A DNA stretch of 64,000 nucleotides from Hofstenia miamia (lineage: Eukaryota > Xenacoelomorpha > Acoela), in NCBI GenBank assembly GCA_004352715.1, contig SCFE01000014.1, forward strand, positions 2,728,231 to 2,792,230, written 5' to 3'. The stretch's first letter is position 1. Each line of letters begins with the position of its first letter. A program made the position numbers and the translations under genes. A model generated the notes under the pieces. It searched no databases. It was given only the letters and a program-made list of their open reading frames with translations, and was not told the origin of the DNA. Below are positions 1-11,232 of the stretch, in pieces.

Positions 1-335
1 ATATATATATATAATACAGAGGAATTCAGAATAACATCAACCAAATGTAGAATAAACATCCAATATCTGCTGCTGAAAACTTAAGCAATTTATTTTTAGT
101 TTTGAGTATTGTGTGGTGTAATTCTCACAAACAAGATGCAGAAATTTGGCACAAATTCAAACACGCCTGTGTGAAATTGAGCGTGAACTAGCGTTTCAGT
201 GGCGCCGGTAGTGAGATGGCAATCGCCACCCCATTATTTATTATGGGGTGGCTCTACCACCTCAATACTGTAGTTTATAATAGCTAGCTAAATCTCAGTA
301 ACAAAACAGTTACTGAACCAAGAGGATAATATATA
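1..335. other. AT-rich intergenic DNA with a short perfect hairpin
   Basis: No gene is seen. The window opens inside an AT microsatellite. A perfect 10-bp inverted repeat (225-234 and 243-252, GCCACCCCAT/ATGGGGTGGC) with an 8-nt AT loop stands out from the AT-rich background. Its function is unknown and a chance or transposon-derived hairpin is possible. Confidence 0.5.
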
Positions 336-507
336 CAGGGTGTAACAAAAGTAACCAGACGCTTCATTTTACGAGAAATCTAACTTTATTCATAATAGTA
401 GGAATAAAAAACGAATTATTCATAGTAAAATATACAGTGTAGTGAATCTAAAACAACTTACTGAGGTTATAATGTCCAAAAAGATTAATCATAAAAGAAG
501 AAAGTGT

Positions 508-702
508 TCATAGAGAATGTTCAAAATTATGACCATCATGTTCAATACATTTGCAAATCCAGTCACGAACAGACCGGCACACCTTATTCACCAAATCTAA
601 TGCTATGACACGAATTTCATTGGTAATAGCATTCTTCAGATCGTCCATAGTGTGTGGGTTTCTACCATAAACTTTTATCTTTAGTAAGTAAGCCTTTATC
701 AC
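508..702 (-). pseudogene. Transposase C-terminal fragment, copy 1
   Basis: This 64-codon minus-strand frame matches the typical tail of arthropod/invertebrate mariner-like DDE transposases: a Lys-Val-Tyr-Gly-Arg-Asn-Pro segment, then Leu-Lys-Asn-Ala-Ile, then a final Cys-Ile-Glu-His-Asp-Gly-His.Phe-Glu-His. In full-length relatives this region follows the third catalytic acid. The catalytic domain and the N-terminal helix-turn-helix DNA-binding region are absent. There is no ATG start; the frame opens from a GTG codon, so this is a relic and not a gene. Confidence 0.8.
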
Positions 703-824
703 TCAAGTCAGATAGTAGGAATAAAAAACGAATTATTCATAGTAAAATATACAGTGTAGTGAATCTAAAACAACTTACTGAGGTTATAATGTCCAAAAAG
801 ATTAATCATAAAAGAAGAAAGTGT

Positions 825-1019
825 TCATAGAGAATGTTCAAAATGATGACCATCATGTTCAATACATTTGCAAATCCAGTCACGAACAGACCGGCACACC
901 TTGTTCACCAAATCTAATGCTATGGCACGAATTTCATCGGTAATAGCATTCTTCAGATCGTCCATAGTGTGTGGGTTTCTACCATAAACTTTTATCTTTA
1001 GTAAGTAAGCCTTTATCAC
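825..1019 (-). pseudogene. Transposase C-terminal fragment, copy 2
   Basis: This is the second copy of the same transposase tail, created by the 317-bp tandem duplication. It differs from copy 1 by a few residues (for example Asp for Asn near the middle and His for Asn before Phe-Glu-His). Both copies stay open over 64 codons, which fits a recent duplication and does not indicate selection. Confidence 0.8.
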
Positions 1020-1241
1020 TCAAGTCAGTCTCTGATCATCATTCTTGAGTAACGATCAATAGGATTGACGATTTCAAAAATTTGAATGAAAAATCTGAAC
1101 CCCAAATCGATTAAACATATAACATCGCTGTTGCAGCAAGGCGAACCATCACAGTTAAATTTCCATCCATTGATGTTTAGCTACGTAACTACAGTTCTTG
1201 CTTTCATTTTGCAAGCGTCTGGTTACTTTTGTTACACCCTG

Positions 1242-1441
1242 TATTTAACTAATTTTATATACATGTACAATGATGGATACCAAAACGGCCTGACCTTTTG
1301 CATAAACCTCAATTAATGAGCCTAAATAAAAAATCTAAATTTTTGCTAAACATTATTTAAAACAGTTTCTGCATCAAATTACATATAATGTATAAAAAAT
1401 AATTTACTTATCAAACAAAACAATATATATATATATATATA
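1242..1441. other. AT-rich flank ending in an AT microsatellite
   Basis: No gene is seen. The last 19 bases are a pure AT repeat running into the assembly gap. Confidence 0.6.
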
Positions 1442-2441
1442 NNNNNNNNNNNNNNNNNNNNNNNNNNNNNNNNNNNNNNNNNNNNNNNNNNNNNNNNNNN
1501 NNNNNNNNNNNNNNNNNNNNNNNNNNNNNNNNNNNNNNNNNNNNNNNNNNNNNNNNNNNNNNNNNNNNNNNNNNNNNNNNNNNNNNNNNNNNNNNNNNNN
1601 NNNNNNNNNNNNNNNNNNNNNNNNNNNNNNNNNNNNNNNNNNNNNNNNNNNNNNNNNNNNNNNNNNNNNNNNNNNNNNNNNNNNNNNNNNNNNNNNNNNN
1701 NNNNNNNNNNNNNNNNNNNNNNNNNNNNNNNNNNNNNNNNNNNNNNNNNNNNNNNNNNNNNNNNNNNNNNNNNNNNNNNNNNNNNNNNNNNNNNNNNNNN
1801 NNNNNNNNNNNNNNNNNNNNNNNNNNNNNNNNNNNNNNNNNNNNNNNNNNNNNNNNNNNNNNNNNNNNNNNNNNNNNNNNNNNNNNNNNNNNNNNNNNNN
1901 NNNNNNNNNNNNNNNNNNNNNNNNNNNNNNNNNNNNNNNNNNNNNNNNNNNNNNNNNNNNNNNNNNNNNNNNNNNNNNNNNNNNNNNNNNNNNNNNNNNN
2001 NNNNNNNNNNNNNNNNNNNNNNNNNNNNNNNNNNNNNNNNNNNNNNNNNNNNNNNNNNNNNNNNNNNNNNNNNNNNNNNNNNNNNNNNNNNNNNNNNNNN
2101 NNNNNNNNNNNNNNNNNNNNNNNNNNNNNNNNNNNNNNNNNNNNNNNNNNNNNNNNNNNNNNNNNNNNNNNNNNNNNNNNNNNNNNNNNNNNNNNNNNNN
2201 NNNNNNNNNNNNNNNNNNNNNNNNNNNNNNNNNNNNNNNNNNNNNNNNNNNNNNNNNNNNNNNNNNNNNNNNNNNNNNNNNNNNNNNNNNNNNNNNNNNN
2301 NNNNNNNNNNNNNNNNNNNNNNNNNNNNNNNNNNNNNNNNNNNNNNNNNNNNNNNNNNNNNNNNNNNNNNNNNNNNNNNNNNNNNNNNNNNNNNNNNNNN
2401 NNNNNNNNNNNNNNNNNNNNNNNNNNNNNNNNNNNNNNNNN
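1442..2441. other. Assembly gap, exactly 1000 N
   Basis: This is a run of 1000 N, a round number suggesting an estimated or default gap size. It begins directly after an AT microsatellite. Any reading frame drawn through it is meaningless. Confidence 0.99.
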
Positions 2442-2899
2442 CCTCCCCAGAAATGGTAGGAAATTTCCAATTCTAAAGTTAGGACTGCGTTTGGGAGCCC
2501 CCACATTCTTAAGCAAAAATTCATCTCAGGAAGATCTTGGACAGGGTACAAATTCTATAATAGCAATTACACAATTACTAGAATGTAGACTTATTCTTAG
2601 CCTTCTTAGCAATGTATAGGTTTGTAAATAGTATGATTTTGTTTTATTTTTATTTTTAATGACGCTATTTTGAGAAGCCATCAGTTTGTATTAATTGCTT
2701 TACCTTCTCTTAATAAAGATTGTATTATCTTATTATTATTATTATAGCAGAATCATTTTGTCATATCCCTAAGGATGAATTCATTAGACAGAACCACCAC
2801 ATGCGTTATTACAGTACACTGATATGATTAAATTGACAACTGAAAACACAAAAATGGATTCCAAATTGATATGGATATTTGGGACTCCGGGTATATTTT
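2442..2899 (+). other. Unassigned; possible LINE 3' end with TTA tail
   Basis: No open frame is seen. The segment ends at 2730-2745 in a (TTA)n run directly preceded by an AATAAAG-type signal, the layout of a retrotransposon 3' end with a microsatellite tail. This is a structural guess only; no coding remnant supports it. Confidence 0.3.
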
Positions 2900-4850
2900 C
2901 TGAAACTTAACTCGTCAACTTAACATGGCCTCCAGCCACTTGGCGGAAGTTTGTGAGCTCTCAGATTGGGAAAAAATGCTGATGCAATAGAAGACATCAA
3001 TGTGGATGACCCAAACGTGAGGTTTGCACAAATACCTACAACTGATAACTATTTTACCCCTCTTTAGACAAATTTCACCGGTTGACCACATTTTAAATGC
3101 ATGAGGTGTATTATGCAATGCGATTTTTGAACAAGACTACAAGTGGACCTAATGGTTAAAAATCATGGGTTATACAGCACAATGCACAAAACATTGCTGA
3201 GGAGTTCCAGCGGGTTTTTAATATTTCAATGTAAAATCAACACTGTCCCAATCTATACAAGCAGTGCAAGGTTCGCCCAATATAAAATCTGGAAATCAAT
3301 ATCTATGGACAACTTAAGGTCAATATCCCTCACTTGATTAATGTCTAGTACATTCGAATGTTTTGTACATCGGAAATATATCACCTCACCATACAACTCC
3401 TGACTACCAGTTGATCAATTTGGTATTAGAAGGTATATTTCCACCGAACCTGTTGTCATCACTCTTCAAAATATCTGTAAAGTACCATCGAAATAAATCT
3501 GATTATGTGCAACTCATGGCAATAGATATCTCAAAGGCATTTGACCGATTATCCCATCATTTACTACATGTAATTGCTAACATGCTCAGAATTTTACCAG
3601 CTATCAATCCTTATATTATTAATTGGGTGTATGACTTTCTGTCAAATCGCTCGGAGATTGTGGAATACATCCAACAGCGATCAGCTATATGATTTACAAA
3701 TCGCGGAATTCCACAAGGTTCTGTTAGCAGTCCCACACTTTTCAATATTGCCAATGCATGTTTCCATTTTAGCAATCTTAAAAACAGTAAATGGGTGAAG
3801 CTTACAGGCGATGTTTTGGTGGTTCTAGTTTAAATGATAAAGTGGAAAATGGACTGAGACAACCCACGGAATGGTGCCAACAAAACGAGTTTCTGTTCTA
3901 TGACAGCGAATCACAGGAACTATTAAGTTCTAAGGTCAAAATTCCCGGTTCCACTTTCTAAAATTCCCGTTTCGGTCATCTCAAGATTTTTGAATTCACT
4001 ATAGATTAATCATCTGGCTTCAGCTCATGTATCAATAAGACATGTAAGAAGACAGTATCTATTCTATATCTTCTCCGAAAACTAAAATATCTCCGCTTTT
4101 TAAAGTTATTATATTCCACTTTGAAAAGCAACTAAATCCTATTATTAGAAAAATGGCCATATCGATTAAAGCAATTAACTTAATTTCTCAAAAACCTCAT
4201 ACTCTCTAGTATTAAGTCATTTCAACTATGAAATCATACTCTACACAAATATAAATAAAAAATTTCTCAGAATATTTCAGGTACAACAAAATTGGGCTAT
4301 CAAAGTGGCAGTTAATAAGCATAGCTTTAATAAGAAGTAATGAATACAGAAAAATCTCATTTTTACATAAACAATGTTTATCTATATGTCCTAAAGACAT
4401 TCTTCAAAATAAATAATAGTACTTTCCAATATGACAGAAATGACTTTCTTTCCGAAAAAATAATTAACAAACAAATCAAAAGAACGCATTTAAATGAACC
4501 AAATAGGTATAAGAAGCGAATAATGAAAAACTATTTTCTAAACAAAGCTATAAATACATGGAATGAATTACCAAAATATATCAAACAAATATATAGATTA
4601 AGAAACTTTAAGATTGATAGTAAAAAATACTTTTTCACCTATAATATAAAAAGACTGAAATGGCAAGGTTATATACTTTTCAATCCTTATTATTCTATAA
4701 ATGGAAACTAACATCGCGATAACCCAAGTTAATTTTTACTATTATTTGTAAATATTCATTTTGCTGTATTATTTTTGTTTGTTTTTTTTTGATCAAATAG
4801 ACTAAGTAGTTAAATAAGATACAATAAAGCACATTTTACAAAATTAACAT
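2900..4850 (+). pseudogene. Decayed jockey/CR1-type LINE reverse transcriptase
   Basis: Scattered frames on the plus strand give recognisable RT blocks in order. At about 3310-3337 is a Leu-Arg-Ser-Ile-Ser-Leu-Thr block (the usual LRPISLT). Near 3400 is a DYQF-like block. At about 3520-3560 is Asp-Ile-Ser-Lys-Ala-Phe-Asp (catalytic motif A). At about 3695 is Arg-Gly-Ile-Pro-Gln-Gly-Ser-Val. At 4500-4640 is a C-terminal block with Asn-Thr-Trp-Asn-Glu-Leu-Pro and a following Phe-Lys, typical of non-LTR elements. Frameshifts and stops break every block, and the YADD motif is not clearly preserved. The exact clade is uncertain. It is dead and probably old. Confidence 0.75.
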
Positions 4851-5030
4851 TACAAAAATAGAATATTTAAGAATCACCAAATATAAAATTGTTTTTTTTA
4901 AAAGAACGAAAATCAATACATATAAAATTAACATTACAATGATTATTTTTAGGATGATTGATTGAAAAACTTGTATAATGGTTGAGTTTTTGTTCCAGAT
5001 GACACAGATTGGACAAGAATTGCTTGAACC

Positions 5031-7079
5031 CTAACCACCATATCTTGATAAAAGAAGTGTAGCATTTCCCCGCTGTAAAATTACTGACAATTGCTGGAAA
5101 AAATATGTTGAAATCGTATTCAGATCGCAAGAGGCACTTCTGGCAGAAGACATAAAAGACATCTTGGAGAATACTTTGATAGCAATTGGTGACCATCCTC
5201 CTAGAGCTTCCACTGATAGTGGTATGAAGGATATACCAGCTGCTGAACATGATTCTGCGTATTTAGTAAGCTTTCGGTTGTCTGAAACTATCAGAGCATG
5301 ACCAGCATTAGTACCCGCAAGAGAAACAATCGAAGGCTGCAGTGAACTAATTACAGTCACGTCTAGAGCAGCTGGTCGGCCAGAAGACCAGCATGGCAAA
5401 AAGATGTCCCCAGGACGAGCACGAGACTCAGTGAGGTTAGACTTTTCAAGCACAGGAGACAAAGCACATTTCGAAGCAGTTGCAAAAATAGCGTCCCTGA
5501 GTCGATCATGGCGCGCAATTCTTTCACCATCAACCGCGCAGGACATGGCATGATCACCGAATAAATCCAAAGGCTTAAAGCATTTTGGACATTTTTTGTC
5601 ATCATTAATTAAGGGGATGCCAAGCCGATAACAAAGCAAAATTCGGAATTCTGCAGGAGCGAAAGAAAGACCAAGTGCTTTCAAGGGAATGGCAGCCAAC
5701 CAATCCCCACTTCCTGGTATGGAACAAGAGAGAAGTCTTGCTTTATCGCGAGGAGACAAACTGGAGGATAAACAAGTATTCTGGCTAACTTGTTGTAAAA
5801 GTGAACAAATAGACTTCTGTGCTTTTGGCGCCATGTGTAAAGGCATTTCAGTCAACGCTATTCCTTTGCTAGAAAGTTCTTGCAAACACTGATGTGGCAC
5901 AGAGTAAATATAATCATCAATAGAAACAATCTGTTTACATAGTTCTTTATTGTCCACATATGACCCTAAGAACGCTGCAGAAGCAATTGTTGACGCTAGT
6001 GGTAATCCAAGACCTCCTTTAGAAATTGGCAAGGATGCTTGTAGTCTTTGTGACACAGAAACAGCTGAACCTGCTATACTTTCTAGAGACTGATGAACTG
6101 CTGAATCAAATTCTTCCAATTCTGCTGTAACAGTTGCGGGATTAGAAGTTCTTAAACAAAACGATATCTTAGGTAGTGAGGCACAGCTCCTTAACAGATG
6201 TAATTCTAACTGTGGATCTTCAAGTAATTTTATTTCATTCATAATTTGAATGGACTTAGAAACACGTTTCGAGAAGAACTCTTGGACAAATTTTGGAGAC
6301 TTGGAGATAGGAGCTCCAAGAGTGACAATACCATCTTTTCGTCTGTTGATTGATTTGGGCAAAGCACTGAAATCGCAATTAGGATTAGGCGACCAAACTT
6401 CACATTTAGTTAAACTAATTTCTAAGCCTACTTTTTTCATAGCTAACACCACAAACTCAAATACTTTACACAAAGATGGAACGTCCCCAACCAGAGAACC
6501 ATCATCTAAATACCATGCGTTGCATGCTAATTCAGGAAATTTATCTTTGATAGCAGAAACGATTGGGTGAATAGCTAAAGCAAACAAAAGGGGAGCCAAG
6601 GGATCACCTTGTTGAACACCGCAAGCTGAAAGCAAGGATTTAGATCCAAATTTCAATCGAGAAGGCTGGGAGTAGCAAAAATAAACCCAAGGATATAGCT
6701 GTGGAAAATGAAGTTTAACCTGAGAAAGTATTGCTGAACGATTAAGACTGTTAAATGCATTTTTGATGTCTACCTGGAGAAATGCTAAATTTGTCTTCGA
6801 TCCAACAGCTTCCACCAATCCATTCAAAGCATGGATGACGGCTTCACAACCTCCCTTAATGCCTACACCAACTTGAAGTGGAGAAAATAGAGCAGCTGCC
6901 TTATTCCTTGACAATTGACATAAGCATTTGGCAATCAATCTTCGAAGAACTTCTCCCACAGCAATTGGGCGAATTCCACCGTCCTTTTTCTTCAATGCAA
7001 AAAGATTAGCTCCACAAAGATATGGTGCAATTTCATCAGGAGCATTACCAGATATTAAACAGTTGATTACTTCGAGCAC
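5031..7079 (-). CDS. LINE polyprotein, RT plus C-terminal REL nuclease (5' truncated)
   Basis: This unbroken 682-codon frame encodes a non-LTR retrotransposon reverse transcriptase that would copy its own RNA at a nicked target. Visible motifs: Gly-Gly-Ile-Arg-Pro-Ile (35-39), motif A Val-Asp-Ile-Lys-Asn-Ala-Phe with catalytic Asp104, Gly-Val-Gln-Gln-Gly-Asp-Pro (154-160), and catalytic Tyr-Leu-Asp-Asp (190-193), with Leu where Ala is usual. A CCHC zinc motif follows (C497, C500, H510, C514), then a restriction-like endonuclease pattern: RPGD (555-558), Asp573 in DVTV, and NRKLTKY (601-607). That domain order is known from REL-type LINEs (R2-like groups); the clade is not resolved. The frame extends upstream to about 7125 without an ATG, so the N-terminal DNA-binding part is missing. 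Its intactness contrasts with all other LINEs here. Confidence 0.88.
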   Translation of the reverse strand: MLEVINCLISGNAPDEIAPYLCGANLFALKKKDGGIRPIAVGEVLRRLIAKCLCQLSRNKAAALFSPLQVGVGIKGGCEAVIHALNGLVEAVGSKTNLAFLQVDIKNAFNSLNRSAILSQVKLHFPQLYPWVYFCYSQPSRLKFGSKSLLSACGVQQGDPLAPLLFALAIHPIVSAIKDKFPELACNAWYLDDGSLVGDVPSLCKVFEFVVLAMKKVGLEISLTKCEVWSPNPNCDFSALPKSINRRKDGIVTLGAPISKSPKFVQEFFSKRVSKSIQIMNEIKLLEDPQLELHLLRSCASLPKISFCLRTSNPATVTAELEEFDSAVHQSLESIAGSAVSVSQRLQASLPISKGGLGLPLASTIASAAFLGSYVDNKELCKQIVSIDDYIYSVPHQCLQELSSKGIALTEMPLHMAPKAQKSICSLLQQVSQNTCLSSSLSPRDKARLLSCSIPGSGDWLAAIPLKALGLSFAPAEFRILLCYRLGIPLINDDKKCPKCFKPLDLFGDHAMSCAVDGERIARHDRLRDAIFATASKCALSPVLEKSNLTESRARPGDIFLPCWSSGRPAALDVTVISSLQPSIVSLAGTNAGHALIVSDNRKLTKYAESCSAAGISFIPLSVEALGGWSPIAIKVFSKMSFMSSARSASCDLNTISTYFFQQLSVILQRGNATLLLSRYGG

Positions 7080-7125
7080 CGATTTTGTATTATTTTTCTT
7101 GACGCTTTCAGTATTCTTTATTGTT

Positions 7126-8300
7126 CAATTTCTGAATACAGATATTTCTTCTTCGTCAACCAAGCCATCCTCGGAGATGGAAATAAATTACCCTCATTTC
7201 AAACTATATAACCAGAACCATACTCACGCCTTATATATTAATAGTTTTTGTTTCATTGTGTGTATTGCAATAAATTGCTTGTTTGTTTACGAACACAGAA
7301 AGTGGAGAATAAATTATAATCTGATAATTGAATTTTTACTTGTTCAGTGAGATTTGTCGCATGAGGGCCTTCTAAATATAGTTTATGACATAAGTAAATA
7401 ATTCGTGTACAACGCTTCTTTTGTTAGCTATACATCCAGACAAGTTGCGCATCTACATAGGAAGAGAACCATTAACACAAATCTTTACTTTTAAATTTTC
7501 ATTGATAACAATTGATGCTTTGATCATAGGGACATCTCCACTAGAAATAAGGCAATATCTTATTAGAATACGATCAATATCAACATCAACTTTCCAATTT
7601 TCACGCATCCATTCATTAGCTACAATTTTTAATTTATAAAAATCAGGTATGAGTAATTTTCAAGAGAAATTGGAAGTTGGTCTTCTTGTAAAAGCCTTTT
7701 TTTTGGTTCTTTTCGAGTGGAACCTAATGTTGGCAGAATACTTTTAGGGAATTGGAATATTTTTAGAACTGGGTTTTTCATCAAAATGCGGTGCACAAAC
7801 AAATGAGTGATCTGTTGGTGACAATGTTTTGTGACAGATAGATAACGCCTTTAACCAGTTTTTTATGTAAATACAAATTCTTATTAGGAAACGAGAACAT
7901 CGAATGATAAGTTCCTGTTAAATATTCACCCTAACAGTTGGGCATACAGCATCGCTTGCCCATATTAGGAAAAGAGAGACAAACTAATCGGCAGTGTAAT
8001 GAGCACTCAATTACCCACAACCCTGCTTGCATGTAGAAACGAGCATCAATGGAGCCTCTCCTACTGTGTTGTCATGGCGTCGGGGTTAATCAATTAATCA
8101 TATATTCAAAGCATTCAAAAATTAATACAAATTACATCGGCCCCATTTTTTACCGGTCTTTGCAAATAGCACGGCCATGTATATTTAGAAGGCCCTGGTC
8201 GCAATTATGTTTCATTAATGATTGCCTTTCAATATACTTAGGACTTTCATATAAAAAATTCAGATAATGTTAAAGTTAAACTAAAAGTAATTAGTTGAAA
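7126..8300. other. Unassigned DNA with a possible decayed minus-strand coding patch
   Basis: Between about 7645 and 7385 the minus strand is open for roughly 59 codons, then has one stop and about 26 further codons. The translation looks protein-like (Asn-Glu-Trp-Met-Arg-Glu-Asn-Trp, then Val-Asp-Ile-Asp) but I do not recognise it. It could be a lost exon, a transposon relic or chance. Nothing else is identified. Confidence 0.3.
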
Positions 8301-11232
8301 AATATTCGGGAAGAATACAAAGAAATAACTACTTACTAAGAATTAGTCTAATTATCAATAGAAAAGAAATAAATTACTAAATTTTATTAATTTTAAAAAT
8401 GAATTGCTAAATTTTATTGTGCGAAACATAAAATTCTGAAAATAATATTGCAAATTCAGCTGTTGAGACGTCATTGAATAAATTGCAATATTTAACTGTA
8501 ACACACATTTGGAAATAGATGTTAGTGCCAACTTTGAAATGGACAAAATAAATTTACTCCTAAATAGTTTGATAAACTATTTACACGTCAGCAAAAAACA
8601 AAGAATGCAATCGATTTCATTAGAGAGCCCGATAATAGCTCTTTGGTAAGTGAATATGTATAGTATCTCCTTCTTCAACAGAAAAGAAATGCAGAGTCTT
8701 AAGATCATTGTCAAGATCATATTGGGTATCTTCAGTTGCTGGAGAAGTATAAAACAAACGGAACCTAAACAGAAAGTGTTCACTTCATATATAGGTATAA
8801 ATTTGAGATAATTTTCTCAATAAGTGTACAGCAAGGAATCATGTATATAAATGTGAAACATTTGTTTAAAATTGAAAAATATTTACAGGGAAACCAAAAT
8901 ATCCTAATTTTTCTTAAACATGGTAAATCAGTAATAGTTATGACCTATTATTACGAAAATATTTCAATTATTGTCAAAACAAAAAGTTACCACAAATATA
9001 ACATTCTCATAAACATCAGCTTTATCATTGTAATTCTGAAAAAGGTTTTTATTATAGTCCTGCGCAAGTATATATAACCTCTCAGGTTCTTTTTCAAAGT
9101 CAAAGAAATGAATTGAAATATGTATACATTTAGTAAGTATATTGGCAGGTGTCCTAAATAAAAAAGCGAGGGGACGCATAAGACTTTTTATAACAATTGA
9201 ACAACAATATTACATGTCAATGAAATTTCCATAGTGATAGGTTTTGGTGCTCTTTTTTCATATAGGTACTTATTGTGTTTGAGTTTCGGTCGGAGAACAA
9301 TGTTCTTGCAGCCACGTTTTCACATATCTTGATGGGTTCTAGGACTGCAGTGAAGGACTATGTAGTTTAATAAATAATCGCGATGATTTGTGAAACACGA
9401 GAAGCAAGCTTCGTGTGTGGTTAATAATGTGGCCAAAGCCGTGTTCACACTCTTCTGCGCTTGTTAGAACAAGATAGATGCTGTTCACTAGAGGCTCTAA
9501 GTCAGCCAACATTCTCTGGCAACAGCATCAATGTAATCAAGGAATTCATTTACTTTTAAAGCATGTGGTAACCTGATTCTTCTTCTGTTACTTCATTTTC
9601 GGCCAAAACAACCCAGAACATTTACTTAGGTACTGAAAACTATCTAATATTGTATACATAAGACCTTGCATTGGATTATGAACAATTTCACTTGATGTTG
9701 TTTGCAAGAAAAGCCAAAAACTGCACATTTTTCGAAAGACTTACACCACAGAATAAGAGGATTTCAATACCTTCCTTTGTGACTTTGGGACGCCTTTCTC
9801 TGCAATTGTATCTAAAACTGGCACACAACAACGAATCATTCTACCAAAGTACAAATTCGATGTTCCCCATCTCAGAGGCCAAAGTTACATAATTAATATC
9901 TCCTAAATCAAAAAAAATTCTGGGCATAGCATACGTTCGACCATTCTCACAAATGAGGATTGGTCTCAAAATGTCATTTCGCTGACTCCGCACTTGTAGA
10001 AATCCGTAGTTGTTGAGAAATTACAAAACACACGCGTTATGTATTGTTGTGCCATTCCACGTGAATGGTGACAGGAAATTAGTTTCAACTAAATTTTATA
10101 CGGATTGAAGTCAAAAGTGGGATTCATCCCATCTGCTAAGAAAGTGAGGGGACACCGTGGCTGCCACACTACACTACTATTTATTAATTTCGTTGCATTA
10201 AGGTTCCTATACTATTCATTTCGGTTTTAGATTGGGCTCTTCGTCATCAAATACCACAACAAACGCATGCTTTTCTAAAGTAACAATGTATAAATGATGG
10301 AAATCGTCCAGTGTTTAAAAAAGAATGTGAAACTTGACAACCATATGTATTTGGTATGGTTGGTATATAAGTAACATTAATTCCTTTTAGTTTTGATTGA
10401 ATAAAAAATATTATAAAACTTCATGAAAGAAAATAACTATTTTGTATTTCAAAATTATTGATAAAATTTTATCCATAGATATAAAGATTTATTGCATATT
10501 CTTATTAATATGATTTTTAATTATATTGTGAAACAACTATCATTAACTAAAATTATCATTTATAAAAGTGATCATTTATAAATTTGGTTAGCTAATAAAG
10601 TACTGGAAATATTTAAACGCAATAATAAATTGCAAGTAATAGCGATTCACAAAATCTGACAAGAACAAATCATAAATCTGTACTAAGATGCAATATCATG
10701 TACAAGATTTTTAGTAGAAATTAATTTCGATGTCAACAGCCAAATATAATCTATAAACAGCCATATATAATCTATTATATACAACAGCCGCGTCATCAAT
10801 TGCAATTAGATAGCGTTATCTAAGTTAAAGTAGATTTCTAATTTCGCTTAATGAGATTTAAGTGACAGCCTTTTTTTTATTATTTCAGTTACAGCTTTAA
10901 TTGTTTGCTACTTTTCATTAGACACTATGGAGAAATAGGATGCTATGTTTTGGGTATCAGATACAAACCGAAGGGTGTTCTAGACACTTATCAAAGGATT
11001 CGATATGCTAATCGCAACTTGTTAGACATGAGTTTCAATTCAATTAGAGTTTGCGAATTTTGTTTAGTTAAGTTTCAATTGCAGTTCTTCAGTTACAGTT
11101 TTAATTTCAGTTACAATTGACAACAATATTCAGTAATAAATCTACCTTTTGTAGAACCAGGGAAAGTGTGAGGAAATTAAATGCGATACATGCCCAATCA
11201 GTTCATAGTTGCATGTTAGATTGATTCCCACA
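8301..11232. other. Unassigned AT-rich DNA
   Basis: No frame with a recognisable domain was found on either strand. A less AT-rich stretch at about 9240-10310 has short broken frames (for example plus 9671-9892) and may be a decayed transposon or gene, but no motif supports a name. Confidence 0.4.

Larger units (their letters stand above)
395..1028. repeat. 317-bp tandem duplication inside the mariner-type element
   Basis: Copy 1 spans 395-711 and copy 2 spans 712-1028. They are almost identical, with a handful of substitutions (for example around 527 versus 844). The unit contains the transposase C-terminal remnant. The few differences indicate a duplication younger than the element itself. 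Confidence 0.92.
336..1241 (-). mobile_element. Internally deleted mariner-type (IS630/Tc1-mariner) DNA transposon
   Basis: The ends are near-perfect inverted repeats of about 29 bp, starting CAGGGTGTAACAAAAGTAAC on both strands, and each is flanked by a TA dinucleotide (334-335 and 1242-1243), the target duplication of this superfamily. At 906 bp it is shorter than an autonomous element (usually 1.2-1.5 kb). It keeps only the C-terminal end of the transposase, present twice because of an internal 317-bp tandem duplication, so it cannot make transposase. The minus-strand direction is taken from the coding remnants. Confidence 0.9.

Noticed and set aside
225-252. Hairpin as a transcription terminator or structured RNA
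   Set aside because: An intrinsic terminator is not meaningful in a eukaryotic genome and no RNA family is recognised; kept only as a noted hairpin.
1379-2551. Minus-strand frames of 370-390 codons
   Set aside because: They consist almost entirely of N from the 1000-base gap plus AT microsatellite translation.
6250-7350. Plus-strand frames of 106 and 140 codons
   Set aside because: The first lies entirely within the sense RT frame on the other strand and the second overlaps its start; no independent signature.
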